DNA of 18,942 nt from Clostridia bacterium. Its GTDB lineage: Bacteria > Bacillota > Clostridia > Christensenellales > Borkfalkiaceae. Made by a program: the position numbers and the translations under genes. Shown here in pieces: positions 1 through 8,196 of the stretch. Numbering within the stretch: the first letter of the stretch is position 1; the number at the start of each line of letters is the position of its first letter. Below the pieces are notes generated by a model, which was not told where the DNA came from, did no database searches, and was given only the letters and a program-made list of their open reading frames with translations. The stretch lies in assembly GCA_029052615.1 (NCBI GenBank), contig JAIDIR010000007.1:1-18942 (forward strand), given 5' to 3'.

Positions 1-10
1 TTTATATACT

Positions 11-703
11 ATGCGAAAAAACGGTTCAAGACTGATTTCTGTGAAACAATATAGAGCGACGGATTTGGTCATTTTCGCGGCAATACTTATAGTATCCGAA
101 TTGCTTGGATATTTCGCAACGGTCTGGTTTGCCGATTCGGCGTTCTTCACGTTATCGCTGGCAATTCCCATAACCTGTCTGGTCATTGCAAGATGGGGGT
201 GGTGGGGAGTGTTTTATCCCGTCGTAAGCGGAATAACCCACTGCCTGGTGGGGAAGCTGGGTGCAAACCACTATTTCGTCTACTGTATCGGCGGAATGTT
301 CATAATGCTGATGCTTCTGCCCGCAAAGCTTATAGGGGTAGATAAAATAAGAAAGAAATGGTACTTCACGGCGCTGTTTGCAATAGGCGCGTGGGGGTGC
401 GTATATCTGGGGCGCTCGGTGCTGTGGGCAATATGCTTTGCAATCCACCCCGTGGACGGCGCGACCGTCACCTCGGGCTTTGCCGGATTTGCGCTCGATC
501 TGATGTCTTTATTCGCCGCGGTGGCGGTGCTGCTTATAATGCGCAAGCTTGACGGAATGTTCGAAGACCAGAAAAGCTATCTAAGGCGCGTTGATAAGGA
601 AAGGCGCGACAGGATGAAATACGACGGTTTCGGGGACGAACCGGTGGAAATCGACGAAGAAGCGCTGAGTATTCTCAATAAAGACAACGATTTATATAAG
701 TAA
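11..703 (+). CDS. Uncharacterised polytopic membrane protein
   Basis: I do not recognise this 230-residue protein. It has five or six hydrophobic segments (about residues 17-40, 44-62, 63-80, 85-107, 117-145 and 152-177) followed by a charged, probably cytoplasmic C-terminal tail of about 50 residues rich in Lys, Arg, Asp and Glu. The size and compact helix packing recall S components of ECF transporters or other small integral membrane proteins of carbohydrate loci, but no family motif is visible. The start is uncertain: the first ATG lies only 10 bases into the window, no ribosome binding site can be seen before it, and the frame is open to the window edge, so the gene may begin further upstream. 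It lies 39 bases before the first sugar permease gene on the same strand, so it is probably part of, or immediately upstream of, that operon. Confidence 0.7.
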   Translation: MRKNGSRLISVKQYRATDLVIFAAILIVSELLGYFATVWFADSAFFTLSLAIPITCLVIARWGWWGVFYPVVSGITHCLVGKLGANHYFVYCIGGMFIMLMLLPAKLIGVDKIRKKWYFTALFAIGAWGCVYLGRSVLWAICFAIHPVDGATVTSGFAGFALDLMSLFAAVAVLLIMRKLDGMFEDQKSYLRRVDKERRDRMKYDGFGDEPVEIDEEALSILNKDNDLYK

Positions 704-723
704 AATATATATCATATATATTT
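703..723. repeat. 21-bp perfect AT palindrome between membrane protein and permease genes
   Basis: Positions 703-712 and 714-723 are exact reverse complements around a central C, and every paired base is A or T. It fills most of the gap before the permease ribosome binding site at 731-736. It could be a weak hairpin, an AT-rich operator or part of a promoter. No -35 element was found at a suitable distance upstream. Confidence 0.5.
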
Positions 724-742
724 AATGATAGGAGGGTTGATG

Positions 743-1822
743 ATGTTCAAACTCAAGTATGACGACTTTCTCGTATACGACGAGCAATCGGGTACCTACT
801 CGATGCCTCAGGAACAGAAAGTCAGAGATGAGACTGAACGCAATCATTGGAAGACGACGGGCCTTACGATTCTGAAGGACTGGCGTCTTTATGCCATGCT
901 CATTCCAATGATTTTGGTGTACTTGCTTTGGAAGTACCTGCCCATGTACGAACTCGTCGCGAGCTTCAAGTCCGGTAGAGAGACTTTGGCTATCGACAGA
1001 AACTGGGTCGGTATATCCAACTTTGCGCACTTGTTCAAGAGCGGCTCGGATGCAATCGATTTCTGGCGTGCTTTCAGAAATACGTTTGCGCTGGCGTTCT
1101 ACGGGTTGCTGTTCGGCTTCCCCTTCCCCATAATATTGGCGCTGTTCTTCAACGAAGTCCGCTCCAATATCGCAAGAAGCGTAATGCAGGTATGTGTTTA
1201 CCTTCCCAAATTCCTTTCGACGGTTATCGTTACCACCCTCGTTATCTCTCTCTTCAGAGGTAAGTCGCTTGCAGGCGCCGATCCCGGTATCGTTTCCAAG
1301 TTCTTAACCTTAATCTTCGGTGCAAAGTCGAACTTGGGCACTACGGCGGGAACGACGGGCGGTCTTATTCAGTCGGTAAAGTACTTCCGAATGATTTATA
1401 TCGTAGCGGAGCTGTGGGAACACGCGGGCTACGATTCAATAGTATTCTTTGCGGCGGTTATCGCGGTTTCTCCCACTTCGTACGAAGCGGCGCAGATAGA
1501 CGGTGCGGGCAAGATGGCGCAGATGAGATACGTCGTTCTTCCCAGCATTCTTTCGACCGTCGTCATAATGCTTATCATGAAGATGGGCTCGCTGCTGTCG
1601 GTCGGCTACGAAAAGCTGTGGCTGTTCTGTAATGCGCGTACGCTCAATAACTACGAAGTGGCAAGCGTCGTTTCCACGCTGGCGAATATGTGGAACGACA
1701 AGGGCGCCGTATATCAGGGCTACGGTATAGCGGCGGAAATGATGAACAACTTAATCGGTATGATCCTCGTTATAGGTTCCAACTTCATAGCGAGAAGAGC
1801 TTCCGACGTTTCGTTGTATTAA
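743..1822 (+). CDS. Sugar ABC transporter permease, CUT1 family, LplB/YteP type
   Basis: This is one of the two inner-membrane subunits of a binding-protein-dependent oligosaccharide importer. The 359-residue protein has a hydrophilic N-terminal stretch of about 45 residues, then about six membrane segments. Near residues 248-267 it carries the EAA loop that docks on the ATPase (EAAQIDGAG followed by VVLP), the hallmark of the BPD_transp_1 fold. Starts at 725, 740 and 743 are possible in frame. I chose ATG 743 because GGAGGG at 731-736 lies inside the longest reading and is correctly spaced (7 bases from GGAGG) only for 743. LplB-type permeases are known partners of LplA/YtcQ-type lipoproteins in pectin and rhamnogalacturonan loci of Bacillus. 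The second permease follows after 15 bases. The substrate is inferred from the downstream pectin hydrolases, not from this sequence. Confidence 0.93.
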   Translation: MFKLKYDDFLVYDEQSGTYSMPQEQKVRDETERNHWKTTGLTILKDWRLYAMLIPMILVYLLWKYLPMYELVASFKSGRETLAIDRNWVGISNFAHLFKSGSDAIDFWRAFRNTFALAFYGLLFGFPFPIILALFFNEVRSNIARSVMQVCVYLPKFLSTVIVTTLVISLFRGKSLAGADPGIVSKFLTLIFGAKSNLGTTAGTTGGLIQSVKYFRMIYIVAELWEHAGYDSIVFFAAVIAVSPTSYEAAQIDGAGKMAQMRYVVLPSILSTVVIMLIMKMGSLLSVGYEKLWLFCNARTLNNYEVASVVSTLANMWNDKGAVYQGYGIAAEMMNNLIGMILVIGSNFIARRASDVSLY

Positions 1823-1837
1823 GGAGGGTACGGGGTT

Positions 1838-2788
1838 ATGAAAAGAAAATACGAAGTATCCGAACTGATATTCAAAATAATTGCATACGTGTTCCTGATA
1901 ATATTCTCGCTCATATGCATTTATCCTCTTATCTACGCGCTTTCCTCGGCGTTCAGCTCCAAGTCGGCAGTCGACGCCAGCCAGGTCGTGCTTTGGCCCG
2001 TAGGCTCTAACGGAAAGATAGGTTTTTCAATCGAAGCTTTCAAATACGTTATAGTAGATAAGGGTAACGACTTCTGGATTGCTTACGCAAATACGTTGTT
2101 TATGTGCGGCATCGGTACCGTATGGTGTATGGTTTACACCATTCTGGGCGCTTACGCACTTTCCAAGAAGAGACTGCTCGGAAGAAAGGGTTTCAACTTC
2201 TTCCTCGTGTTCACGATGTGGTTCTCCGCAGGTATTATTCCTCAGGCAATCAACTACAGCAACACCGGTAACTTCTTTGCAAGCTTAGTCGGCAGAACTT
2301 ATAACCAAATCGACCTTAAATGGCTGGTAATAATCGCCATGGGTATGAACGCAACCAACCTTATCCTTTTAAGAAACTCCTTCGAGGGCGTTCCTTCCGA
2401 GATAGAGGAGGCTGCAAGAATAGACGGCGCAACCGAAATGCAGGTGCTTTTCAACGTCTTCATTCCCATGAGCAAGGCGACCCTTGCAACCATCGCGCTC
2501 TTCTTCGGAATTTCCCGTTGGAACGGCTACTTCTGGGCGGCGAAGGTTATGCCCGACCAGAAATATTCCTGGCCCGTACAGGTATTTATACGTAACTTCA
2601 TCGAAAAAGAAACGGCGCTCGTCGGCGGATCCATTCCCGATGACCATACGTTCGAAAGTCAGACGCTCAGCGAATTGTCAGTCGTATACGCAATGGTTAT
2701 CTGCGGCGTAATTCCCATCCTGATTATTTACCCCTTCATTCAGAAGTATTTTGCAAAGGGCGTAAATATGGGCGGCGTAAAAGAGTAA
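1838..2788 (+). CDS. Sugar ABC transporter permease, CUT1 family, YtcP/LplC type
   Basis: This is the second permease of the heterodimeric importer, 316 residues with about six membrane segments (the first at residues 11-36). The EAA loop is clear at about residues 190-210 (EEAARIDGATEMQ then FIP). The C-terminus is the usual short tail of YtcP proteins, with FAKGVNMGGVKE at the end. An AGGAGGG site follows directly on the TAA stop of the upstream permease, about 9 bases before the ATG, so the two subunits are tightly co-expressed. Both permeases lack an N-terminal signal other than the first transmembrane helix, as expected. Family assignment is firm; the pectin-oligosaccharide substrate is inferred from the locus. 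Confidence 0.94.
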   Translation: MKRKYEVSELIFKIIAYVFLIIFSLICIYPLIYALSSAFSSKSAVDASQVVLWPVGSNGKIGFSIEAFKYVIVDKGNDFWIAYANTLFMCGIGTVWCMVYTILGAYALSKKRLLGRKGFNFFLVFTMWFSAGIIPQAINYSNTGNFFASLVGRTYNQIDLKWLVIIAMGMNATNLILLRNSFEGVPSEIEEAARIDGATEMQVLFNVFIPMSKATLATIALFFGISRWNGYFWAAKVMPDQKYSWPVQVFIRNFIEKETALVGGSIPDDHTFESQTLSELSVVYAMVICGVIPILIIYPFIQKYFAKGVNMGGVKE

Positions 2789-2808
2789 TAAAGAATAATT
2801 ATTTAAGT

Positions 2809-2837
2809 TTGATACGGGCGTGAGCCTGAATTATAAA
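2809..2837 (+). promoter_or_regulatory. Sigma-A-type promoter for the substrate-binding protein gene
   Basis: TTGATA at 2809-2814 and TATAAA at 2832-2837 are separated by exactly 17 bases, so both hexamers are one base from consensus. Transcription would start near 2844, leaving a leader of about 20 bases containing the AAGGAGA site at 2852-2858. It lies in the gap between the second permease and the binding-protein gene and would give the latter extra expression. Confidence 0.6.
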
Positions 2838-2864
2838 ATCAATAATAAATTAAGGAGAAAAATA

Positions 2865-5714
2865 ATGAACAAGAAACTCAAAATTGCTACTGCTGCGGTT
2901 TCCGTAGTGATGGCAGGAACGATGGCTGTCGGTATGTTCGGTTGTGTAAAACCGAAGCCGAAGAGCACTCAGGAAAAGTATCAGGTTGCCGCTGAGGACG
3001 CTATTAAAGACGTAACGCTTAACATCAACATCGGCGACGCCGCTCAGAGGTCCATCAGCTTCGGTTACGGCGAACTGCTTTCCGGTACCGTTAAGCTTCC
3101 CGACGGCAACAACTATACGTCTTCTTCGCTTAAACCCGCATGGGCAGCGTTCGAGAAGATGGTAGGCTGCCATTTCAACGACGTATGGAAGAGCGCTTCC
3201 AAGAAGATCGAAACTGCTAAATCGGCAACGGCTGACGGCTCCAAGCTTTCCGATATGGATATAATCACCGACGGCGCTGCTAACGTTTCCAAGTTCAGCA
3301 CCGATCTGCTTGATCTGTCCAACTACCTGGAAGAAATGCCCAACTACAAGAAGTTCCTTGACGCGAACCCCATCGTTCGTCTGTCGCTGACTTCCGATAC
3401 CGAGCACGGCTCGATGTACTACGCTCCTTACTTCGACGGTAACAACGATATCGAAAAGTACGAGCTCTTCAAGACCAACTGGGTAGAGACTCTGCTTGAC
3501 GGTACCGATGTCGGTGATACCGAAACGACCTACGCTTCGCACGGTGCTGTTAAAAAGGCTATCGGCGGCGAATATAAAGACACTCTTACGACTTCTACCG
3601 CAATCGAGTCCTTCATGGGCAAAACCGGTAAGTGGAAGGCAGAAGTTCTTGATAAGGACGGCAAGAAGCTTGACGCAGGCATCACCGTGAATTACGACAA
3701 GGCTCTTGCAGCTGCTAAGGGCTCCGACGGTCTCGGCGCAGCCGTAACCGCAGCCGCAGGCAAGGCTTACACCGGCGACAGCGGTAACATCGTTGACATC
3801 ATGAACTTTGCTATCAACGAGAAAGAGGGTGCAGTTACCGGTGCTCAGCTCAAGAAAATTCTTAACGAGTACGTAAAAGTTGCTTACTACGTAGGCGATA
3901 CCGACACTCAGTTCTATACCCAGGAAGGCTACAAGCTGTCCGACGTATTCGCGGGCTATTCCGCAGCTTGGGACGTTGACCTCTATGCGGCAATCGGTAG
4001 AGTTCTCGTAACCAACCCTTCGATTCTTAAGTCCGGTAAGACCGGTCATATCGGCGACGCAAATGCGACTCCTCATAAGAACCTGTATCTGCTCAGTGCT
4101 CGTACCAACGATATGCAGAGAATGATCGACTCCGTTTCGATGATCGGTCAGCTCTACGGCGTGCGCGGTCTCGAGAGCAAGAACCTGTATTCCTACGTAG
4201 GTTCCGACGGCAAGATAAAGGATCCCCGCGGCGACGCTAAGTCCTACGAGGCAATGGAGAGATTCCACACGTTCTGGCAGGAAGGTCTTATTACCGACGG
4301 CGTCGTAAAAGGCTCGGATGGTAAGCAGTCCTACTATGCTAAGGATACTCAGGAAGCTCTTTCCACCTACGACTACGTAAATACGCAGACGCCCGGCGGC
4401 TTCCAGCTTGAAGAAATCGTCAGCAAGTACGATCTTGAAGACGGATATTACTATACGCCTATTATTACCCCCGTATCCAAGTGGAACGACGGCAAGGAGC
4501 AGGTAATGAGATTTACCGAATCCTGGCGTACCACCAAGGATACCGGATTCTGCGTACCCGTTGCAAACGTTAAGGATAATCCCGAAAAGCTGAGAGCGGT
4601 TCTTACCTTCATCGATAAGATGTTCTCCAACGACGGTCAGATTCTCCTTACCTACGGACCTATGGCTTCCAGCGCAACCGCAAACGACGGCTTCTGGTAC
4701 AATGCAGAGGCTACCACGGATCAGGTAAACGCAGGCACCTACTTCGAATACGGCGGTAAGAAGCTCTATTCGACCGTTGCTTACGCAGGTTCCTACCAGC
4801 CTACGATCTGCGCTAACGTTTACAACGCATACTACGGCAAGTCCGTAAACGACGTTAAGTTCGATGCTTCCAGCCTTACCTATGCGGGCGGCGACGAAGT
4901 CGTAAAGGTTCCCGATACGAAGAACGATAAGGTTGCGAATAAGGCTAAGTTCGAGGAAGATACCTATTACGTTAACTCCAAGGGCGAGTTCGTAAAGGCA
5001 GCTAAGGACAGCGCTTCTTCGGCTGACGTATACGTAGTTAAGGGCACCGTTGCTGCAAACACCGCAGTAACCGGCGAGGCATGCTATATCGTAACCGATA
5101 AGGGTCTGTTGGCAGGCAAAGACGGTAAGAGAGTTCCTCTCATCAGCAATACCGTAAGCCAGTGGACGACCAACGCAACCCTCAACTACACCAACTTCGC
5201 AAGATACGTCATCGGTTCCGCACTTCCCATCGGTAACAAGCTTCAGTCCTTCGAGTTCCAGCTTACTTCCGCAATGGGCAGAAAGGGCGCTACCGTAGTC
5301 AACGCAGGTCTCGGCAGCCCCAGCGATCCTACCGACGGCGTAATCAAGCACACCGTTAACGTTATGACCAAGAATCTTTGGTACACCGTCGTTCCTACGT
5401 TGCTTCCTTACTCCGTAGCTGATACCTCTTCGCTTACCGGTGATCACAACAGACTTTACACCGGCGACGCAGGCAACTACTTCTCCAACAACAAGAACGA
5501 TAACACCAACCTGTACTGGCAGATTATCAAGTACGGTATGGACGCAGGTCAGATTACTGCAAAGTACTCCGGACTTGAGTTACCTTCTTCCGGCACCGTT
5601 ACCGCACAGCAGATCATGCAGAAGCTTGAGGAAGTAGACGGCTACACCGCTTACGTAAACATCAAGAACAAGGCATGGCAGGCAAGCAGAAAGTTCTACG
5701 ATGCAATCAAATAA
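2865..5714 (+). CDS. Oversized extracellular sugar-binding lipoprotein of the ABC importer
   Basis: This is the presumed substrate-binding protein that captures oligosaccharides outside the cell and delivers them to the two permeases. The N-terminus is a lipoprotein signal: KK at residues 3-4, a hydrophobic core to about residue 25, and MFGC with the lipidated Cys at position 27 (Phe at -2 is unusual). The mature part is hydrophilic and has no membrane segment. At 949 residues it is roughly twice the usual length for CUT1 binding proteins (about 420-570). Extra material seems to sit at about residues 250-400 and 690-770; the latter contains two similar beta-like stretches (YYVNSKGEFV and CYIVTDKGLL). 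A GTG at 2820 is in frame, but ATG 2865 has AAGGAGA at a good distance and begins the signal peptide. Codon use is very biased: TTA, CTA and TCA are almost absent, suggesting high expression. The binding-protein role rests on the signal, the position after the permeases and scattered family-like stretches. Confidence 0.85.
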   Translation: MNKKLKIATAAVSVVMAGTMAVGMFGCVKPKPKSTQEKYQVAAEDAIKDVTLNINIGDAAQRSISFGYGELLSGTVKLPDGNNYTSSSLKPAWAAFEKMVGCHFNDVWKSASKKIETAKSATADGSKLSDMDIITDGAANVSKFSTDLLDLSNYLEEMPNYKKFLDANPIVRLSLTSDTEHGSMYYAPYFDGNNDIEKYELFKTNWVETLLDGTDVGDTETTYASHGAVKKAIGGEYKDTLTTSTAIESFMGKTGKWKAEVLDKDGKKLDAGITVNYDKALAAAKGSDGLGAAVTAAAGKAYTGDSGNIVDIMNFAINEKEGAVTGAQLKKILNEYVKVAYYVGDTDTQFYTQEGYKLSDVFAGYSAAWDVDLYAAIGRVLVTNPSILKSGKTGHIGDANATPHKNLYLLSARTNDMQRMIDSVSMIGQLYGVRGLESKNLYSYVGSDGKIKDPRGDAKSYEAMERFHTFWQEGLITDGVVKGSDGKQSYYAKDTQEALSTYDYVNTQTPGGFQLEEIVSKYDLEDGYYYTPIITPVSKWNDGKEQVMRFTESWRTTKDTGFCVPVANVKDNPEKLRAVLTFIDKMFSNDGQILLTYGPMASSATANDGFWYNAEATTDQVNAGTYFEYGGKKLYSTVAYAGSYQPTICANVYNAYYGKSVNDVKFDASSLTYAGGDEVVKVPDTKNDKVANKAKFEEDTYYVNSKGEFVKAAKDSASSADVYVVKGTVAANTAVTGEACYIVTDKGLLAGKDGKRVPLISNTVSQWTTNATLNYTNFARYVIGSALPIGNKLQSFEFQLTSAMGRKGATVVNAGLGSPSDPTDGVIKHTVNVMTKNLWYTVVPTLLPYSVADTSSLTGDHNRLYTGDAGNYFSNNKNDNTNLYWQIIKYGMDAGQITAKYSGLELPSSGTVTAQQIMQKLEEVDGYTAYVNIKNKAWQASRKFYDAIK

Positions 5715-5756
5715 TCATTAAGTAGAATCGTTTCAAAAATCAATTATTGTTTGTTA

Positions 5757-5780
5757 CGCGCCCGCCTTCGGGCGGGCGCG
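5757..5780 (+). other. Very stable C(UUCG)G hairpin after the binding-protein gene, no U-tract
   Basis: Positions 5757-5766 pair perfectly with 5771-5780, giving a 10-bp all G-C stem closed by the extra-stable UUCG tetraloop on a C-G pair. It is followed by GAATAAAAC rather than a run of T, so it does not look like a standard intrinsic terminator. A stabiliser of the 3' end of the binding-protein transcript, or a partial attenuator before the downstream genes, fits better. Confidence 0.75.
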
Positions 5781-5805
5781 GAATAAAACATTTGGGGAAT
5801 GTGAT

Positions 5806-6441
5806 ATGAAAACTCAAATGAAGTTTCAAAAAATCTTAGCGCTGATTTCTTTGATAACTGCTGCTCTTGCCGTAGTGTTATCATTGTGCTTTTGCAGCGG
5901 CGTTATGAACGGCATCATAAACTATTCGACTGATTATGCCGGATATGACGAATACGGAGTTGATAATTTATACAACTTCTCTCAGGGCATAAACAACGCC
6001 CTCGTTATAATGGCAATAGTATTCCTTCTTGGAACCGTTCTTCTTTTCGCAATGGGATGCAATAAGAGGAGGAATTATTACCCCACCAACTACGTGGCAA
6101 TCGGCGTATACGCAGCAGTTGCGTTCGCGTTCGCAATCTTTATGGTTATTACGTGCGCAATGTGCTTAGTGTATATGGGTCAAATCGATTTTGCTGCATG
6201 GAAAGCATACGAATCTGAACAGGAAATGGGTATCGGCGGTGAGCTGGTTTACTCGCATACTCAGTATTACAGCCACAACTGTGCGACTTTGGTACTCGGT
6301 ATCCTGCTTGCAGTGGTCGTTATTGCCGAAATAGTCGTGTGGATACTTAACTTAGTTTGGAAAATAAAACTTATGAAGGGCGAAAAAGCACTCCTTGCTC
6401 AGGGCGTAGCTCAATCGACGGCTGAAATGGAGGTGGCGTAA
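5806..6441 (+). CDS. Four-helix membrane protein of unknown function (pectin transport locus, first of four)
   Basis: I do not recognise this 211-residue protein. Hydrophobic segments lie at about residues 9-31, 63-83, 97-123 and 158-184, with polar loops at 32-62 and 124-157 that contain many Tyr, Asp and Glu residues and would face the same side. Four Cys occur in or near helices 1 and 3. The ribosome binding site is weak (GGGG at 5794-5797, 8 bases before the ATG). Its stop overlaps the start of the next membrane-protein gene by one base (TAATG), so the two are translationally coupled. The location between the binding protein and the ATPase of the same importer suggests an accessory role in transport or its regulation, but no domain supports a specific function. 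Confidence 0.8.
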   Translation: MKTQMKFQKILALISLITAALAVVLSLCFCSGVMNGIINYSTDYAGYDEYGVDNLYNFSQGINNALVIMAIVFLLGTVLLFAMGCNKRRNYYPTNYVAIGVYAAVAFAFAIFMVITCAMCLVYMGQIDFAAWKAYESEQEMGIGGELVYSHTQYYSHNCATLVLGILLAVVVIAEIVVWILNLVWKIKLMKGEKALLAQGVAQSTAEMEVA

Positions 6442-7124
6442 TGGATAAGAACCTTATCGTACAGGACGATATTCTCCGTTATAAAAAGAACAAGTTTGCA
6501 TCTTCGTTCGCAATACTTGCACTCGTTTTCAACTGTCTGTACTTCACGCTTCTGTACGCAGTTTGCGAGACGGCTTTATATAAAGTCTCTCTTGGTTTCT
6601 CGGTTATAGTTAACCTTTTGGTATTGCTTGCGGGCTTCTACGCTTCCGAAGGCATCAAGGGTTACAACAAAAAATTCGCTATAGTTCTCATAGTGCTTGC
6701 GGCAGTGCAGGTATTAAGAATTATTTATTATCCTATTATCGGTATGGCGAACAAATGGCTTGCAAACGATAACCATTACTTCGGAATACCTATGAACAAT
6801 ACGGCGAACGGCTTGATGATGATTGTCTATCTTGCCGGTTCGGCTGCCTGCTTTATCGTTTCCGCAGTTCAGGGCTTTATCGTAGCAAGAAGACTTGAAG
6901 TCTTCCAGAAGAAGCTTGACAACGGCGAAGTATCCGTTGAAGCTACGCTTGCCGAAATCGAAGCGGAAGAGGCAGAGGCGAGAGAGCTGGCTTTGAAGGC
7001 GGCTGAAGAAGCGGCGGCGCTTGAAGCTGCACAGGCTTCCCAGGACGCTCAGTCTCCCGTAGCGGAAGCAACCGTTGAGGCGCAGGATAAGACCGTTTCT
7101 TCCGAGGAGGCAGACAATGGCTAA
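6441..7124 (+). CDS. Four-helix membrane protein with Ala/Glu-rich coiled-coil tail, unknown function
   Basis: The family of this 227-residue protein is not recognised. Four hydrophobic segments lie at about residues 20-42, 47-67, 77-100 and 122-147. The last 80 residues are strongly Ala- and Glu-rich (for example EIEAEEAEARELALKAAEE), predict as a long helix or coiled coil, and should lie in the cytoplasm. The gene starts at the last base of the previous stop codon with GGAGG at 6429-6433, and its own end overlaps the start of the ATPase gene by 8 bases. It is therefore translationally coupled on both sides. An acidic cytoplasmic tail made next to the ATPase could be a docking element, but that is inference from gene order only. 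Confidence 0.8.
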   Translation: MDKNLIVQDDILRYKKNKFASSFAILALVFNCLYFTLLYAVCETALYKVSLGFSVIVNLLVLLAGFYASEGIKGYNKKFAIVLIVLAAVQVLRIIYYPIIGMANKWLANDNHYFGIPMNNTANGLMMIVYLAGSAACFIVSAVQGFIVARRLEVFQKKLDNGEVSVEATLAEIEAEEAEARELALKAAEEAAALEAAQASQDAQSPVAEATVEAQDKTVSSEEADNG

Positions 7125-8184
7125 CTTAAGTTTACAGCATATTGAAAAGATTTACGACGGCGGCGTTCAGGCGGTCTGGGATTTCAATCTCGACGTTGAG
7201 GACGGCGAGCTCATCGTATTGGTAGGACCTTCCGGCTGCGGTAAGTCCACCACGCTCAGAATGGTTGCGGGTCTTGAAGATATATCGAGCGGTCAGCTCA
7301 TTATCGACGGTAAGGACTGTACCAGACTTCCGCCCAAGGACAGAGATATTTCCATGGTTTTCCAGAACTATGCGCTTTACGGGCATATGACTATTTACGA
7401 AAACATGGCGTTCTCCCTTACGCTCCGTAAGGAAAAGAAAGATATAATTCACAGAAAGGTTATGGCTGCGGCTGAGATTCTCGATCTGAAGTCCCAGCTC
7501 AACAAGAAGCCCAAGCAGCTTTCCGGCGGTCAGCGCCAGCGTGTTGCAATGGGACGTGCTATCGTACGTAACCCCAAGGTGTTCCTCTTTGACGAACCCT
7601 TGTCTAACCTCGACGCAAAGTTGCGCGGTTCGATGCGCCGCGAAATTATGCTTCTGCACAAGAAGCTTAACGCGACCATGATGTACGTAACTCACGACCA
7701 GACCGAAGCTCTTACGCTTGCGGACAGAATCGTATGTATGTCTATGGGCCACGTTCAGCAGATAGGTAAGCCTATCGAACTGTACGAGCATCCTGCAAAT
7801 ACCTTCGTTGCAACCTTCATAGGACTTCCTCCCATGAATATGTTCGACGGAAAGATAGAGGGCGGCAAGTTCGTAAGCGAGCTGTTTGAATATCCCCTCA
7901 CGGCGGATCAGGCAGAAAAGCTTAAAGAATACGAGGGTAAAGACGTTATCCTTGGCGCGCGTCCCGAAAATATCGTGCGCGAGGGTACTATACCTTTCGT
8001 AGTAACCAACAACGAAAACCTTGGTATGAATACCTTGGTTCACGGCAAAATCGACGGCAAAAAGATAGTCGTATGTAAGTTTGCGGAGTGGTGCAACTAC
8101 AAGTTCGGAGACGAAATCAAACTCGGTTTCGACCCCGAGCGTATGCACTTCTTCGATAAAGAAACTACGCAGGCGATTATTTAA
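7117..8184 (+). CDS. Sugar ABC transporter ATP-binding protein, MsmK/UgpC type
   Basis: This is the ATPase that powers a CUT1 sugar importer, 355 residues. All nucleotide-binding motifs are intact: aromatic A-loop Tyr13, Walker A GPSGCGKST at 37-45, Q-loop Gln83, signature LSGGQ at 135-139, Walker B VFLFDE at 155-160 with catalytic Glu160, and switch His193. A C-terminal OB/TOBE-type regulatory region follows (ARPENIV near residue 287), as in MalK, UgpC and MsmK. An upstream in-frame TTG exists, but ATG 7117 is preceded by GAGGAGG at 7104-7110 and begins the canonical beta strand. The start lies inside the end of the preceding membrane-protein gene. In many Firmicutes this ATPase is a single orphan gene serving several importers; here it sits inside the transporter operon. 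Confidence 0.95.
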   Translation: MANLSLQHIEKIYDGGVQAVWDFNLDVEDGELIVLVGPSGCGKSTTLRMVAGLEDISSGQLIIDGKDCTRLPPKDRDISMVFQNYALYGHMTIYENMAFSLTLRKEKKDIIHRKVMAAAEILDLKSQLNKKPKQLSGGQRQRVAMGRAIVRNPKVFLFDEPLSNLDAKLRGSMRREIMLLHKKLNATMMYVTHDQTEALTLADRIVCMSMGHVQQIGKPIELYEHPANTFVATFIGLPPMNMFDGKIEGGKFVSELFEYPLTADQAEKLKEYEGKDVILGARPENIVREGTIPFVVTNNENLGMNTLVHGKIDGKKIVVCKFAEWCNYKFGDEIKLGFDPERMHFFDKETTQAII

Positions 8185-8196
8185 GGAGGTGTAGTC

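Noticed and set aside
2850..5447. An 865-codon open frame on the minus strand, opposite the binding-protein gene
   Set aside because: Its codons are exactly in phase with the sense codons, so it stays open only because the sense gene avoids TTA, CTA and TCA. It has no ribosome binding site, no recognisable domain, and the sense strand has a lipoprotein signal and proper start.
2865..5714. Fusion of two binding proteins as the cause of the large size
   Set aside because: No second signal, lipobox or repeated copy of the binding-protein core is visible; inserted segments fit better.
5757..5790. Intrinsic terminator after the binding-protein gene
   Set aside because: The stem is strong but no T-run follows, and the downstream genes need transcription; it is recorded as a hairpin of uncertain role.
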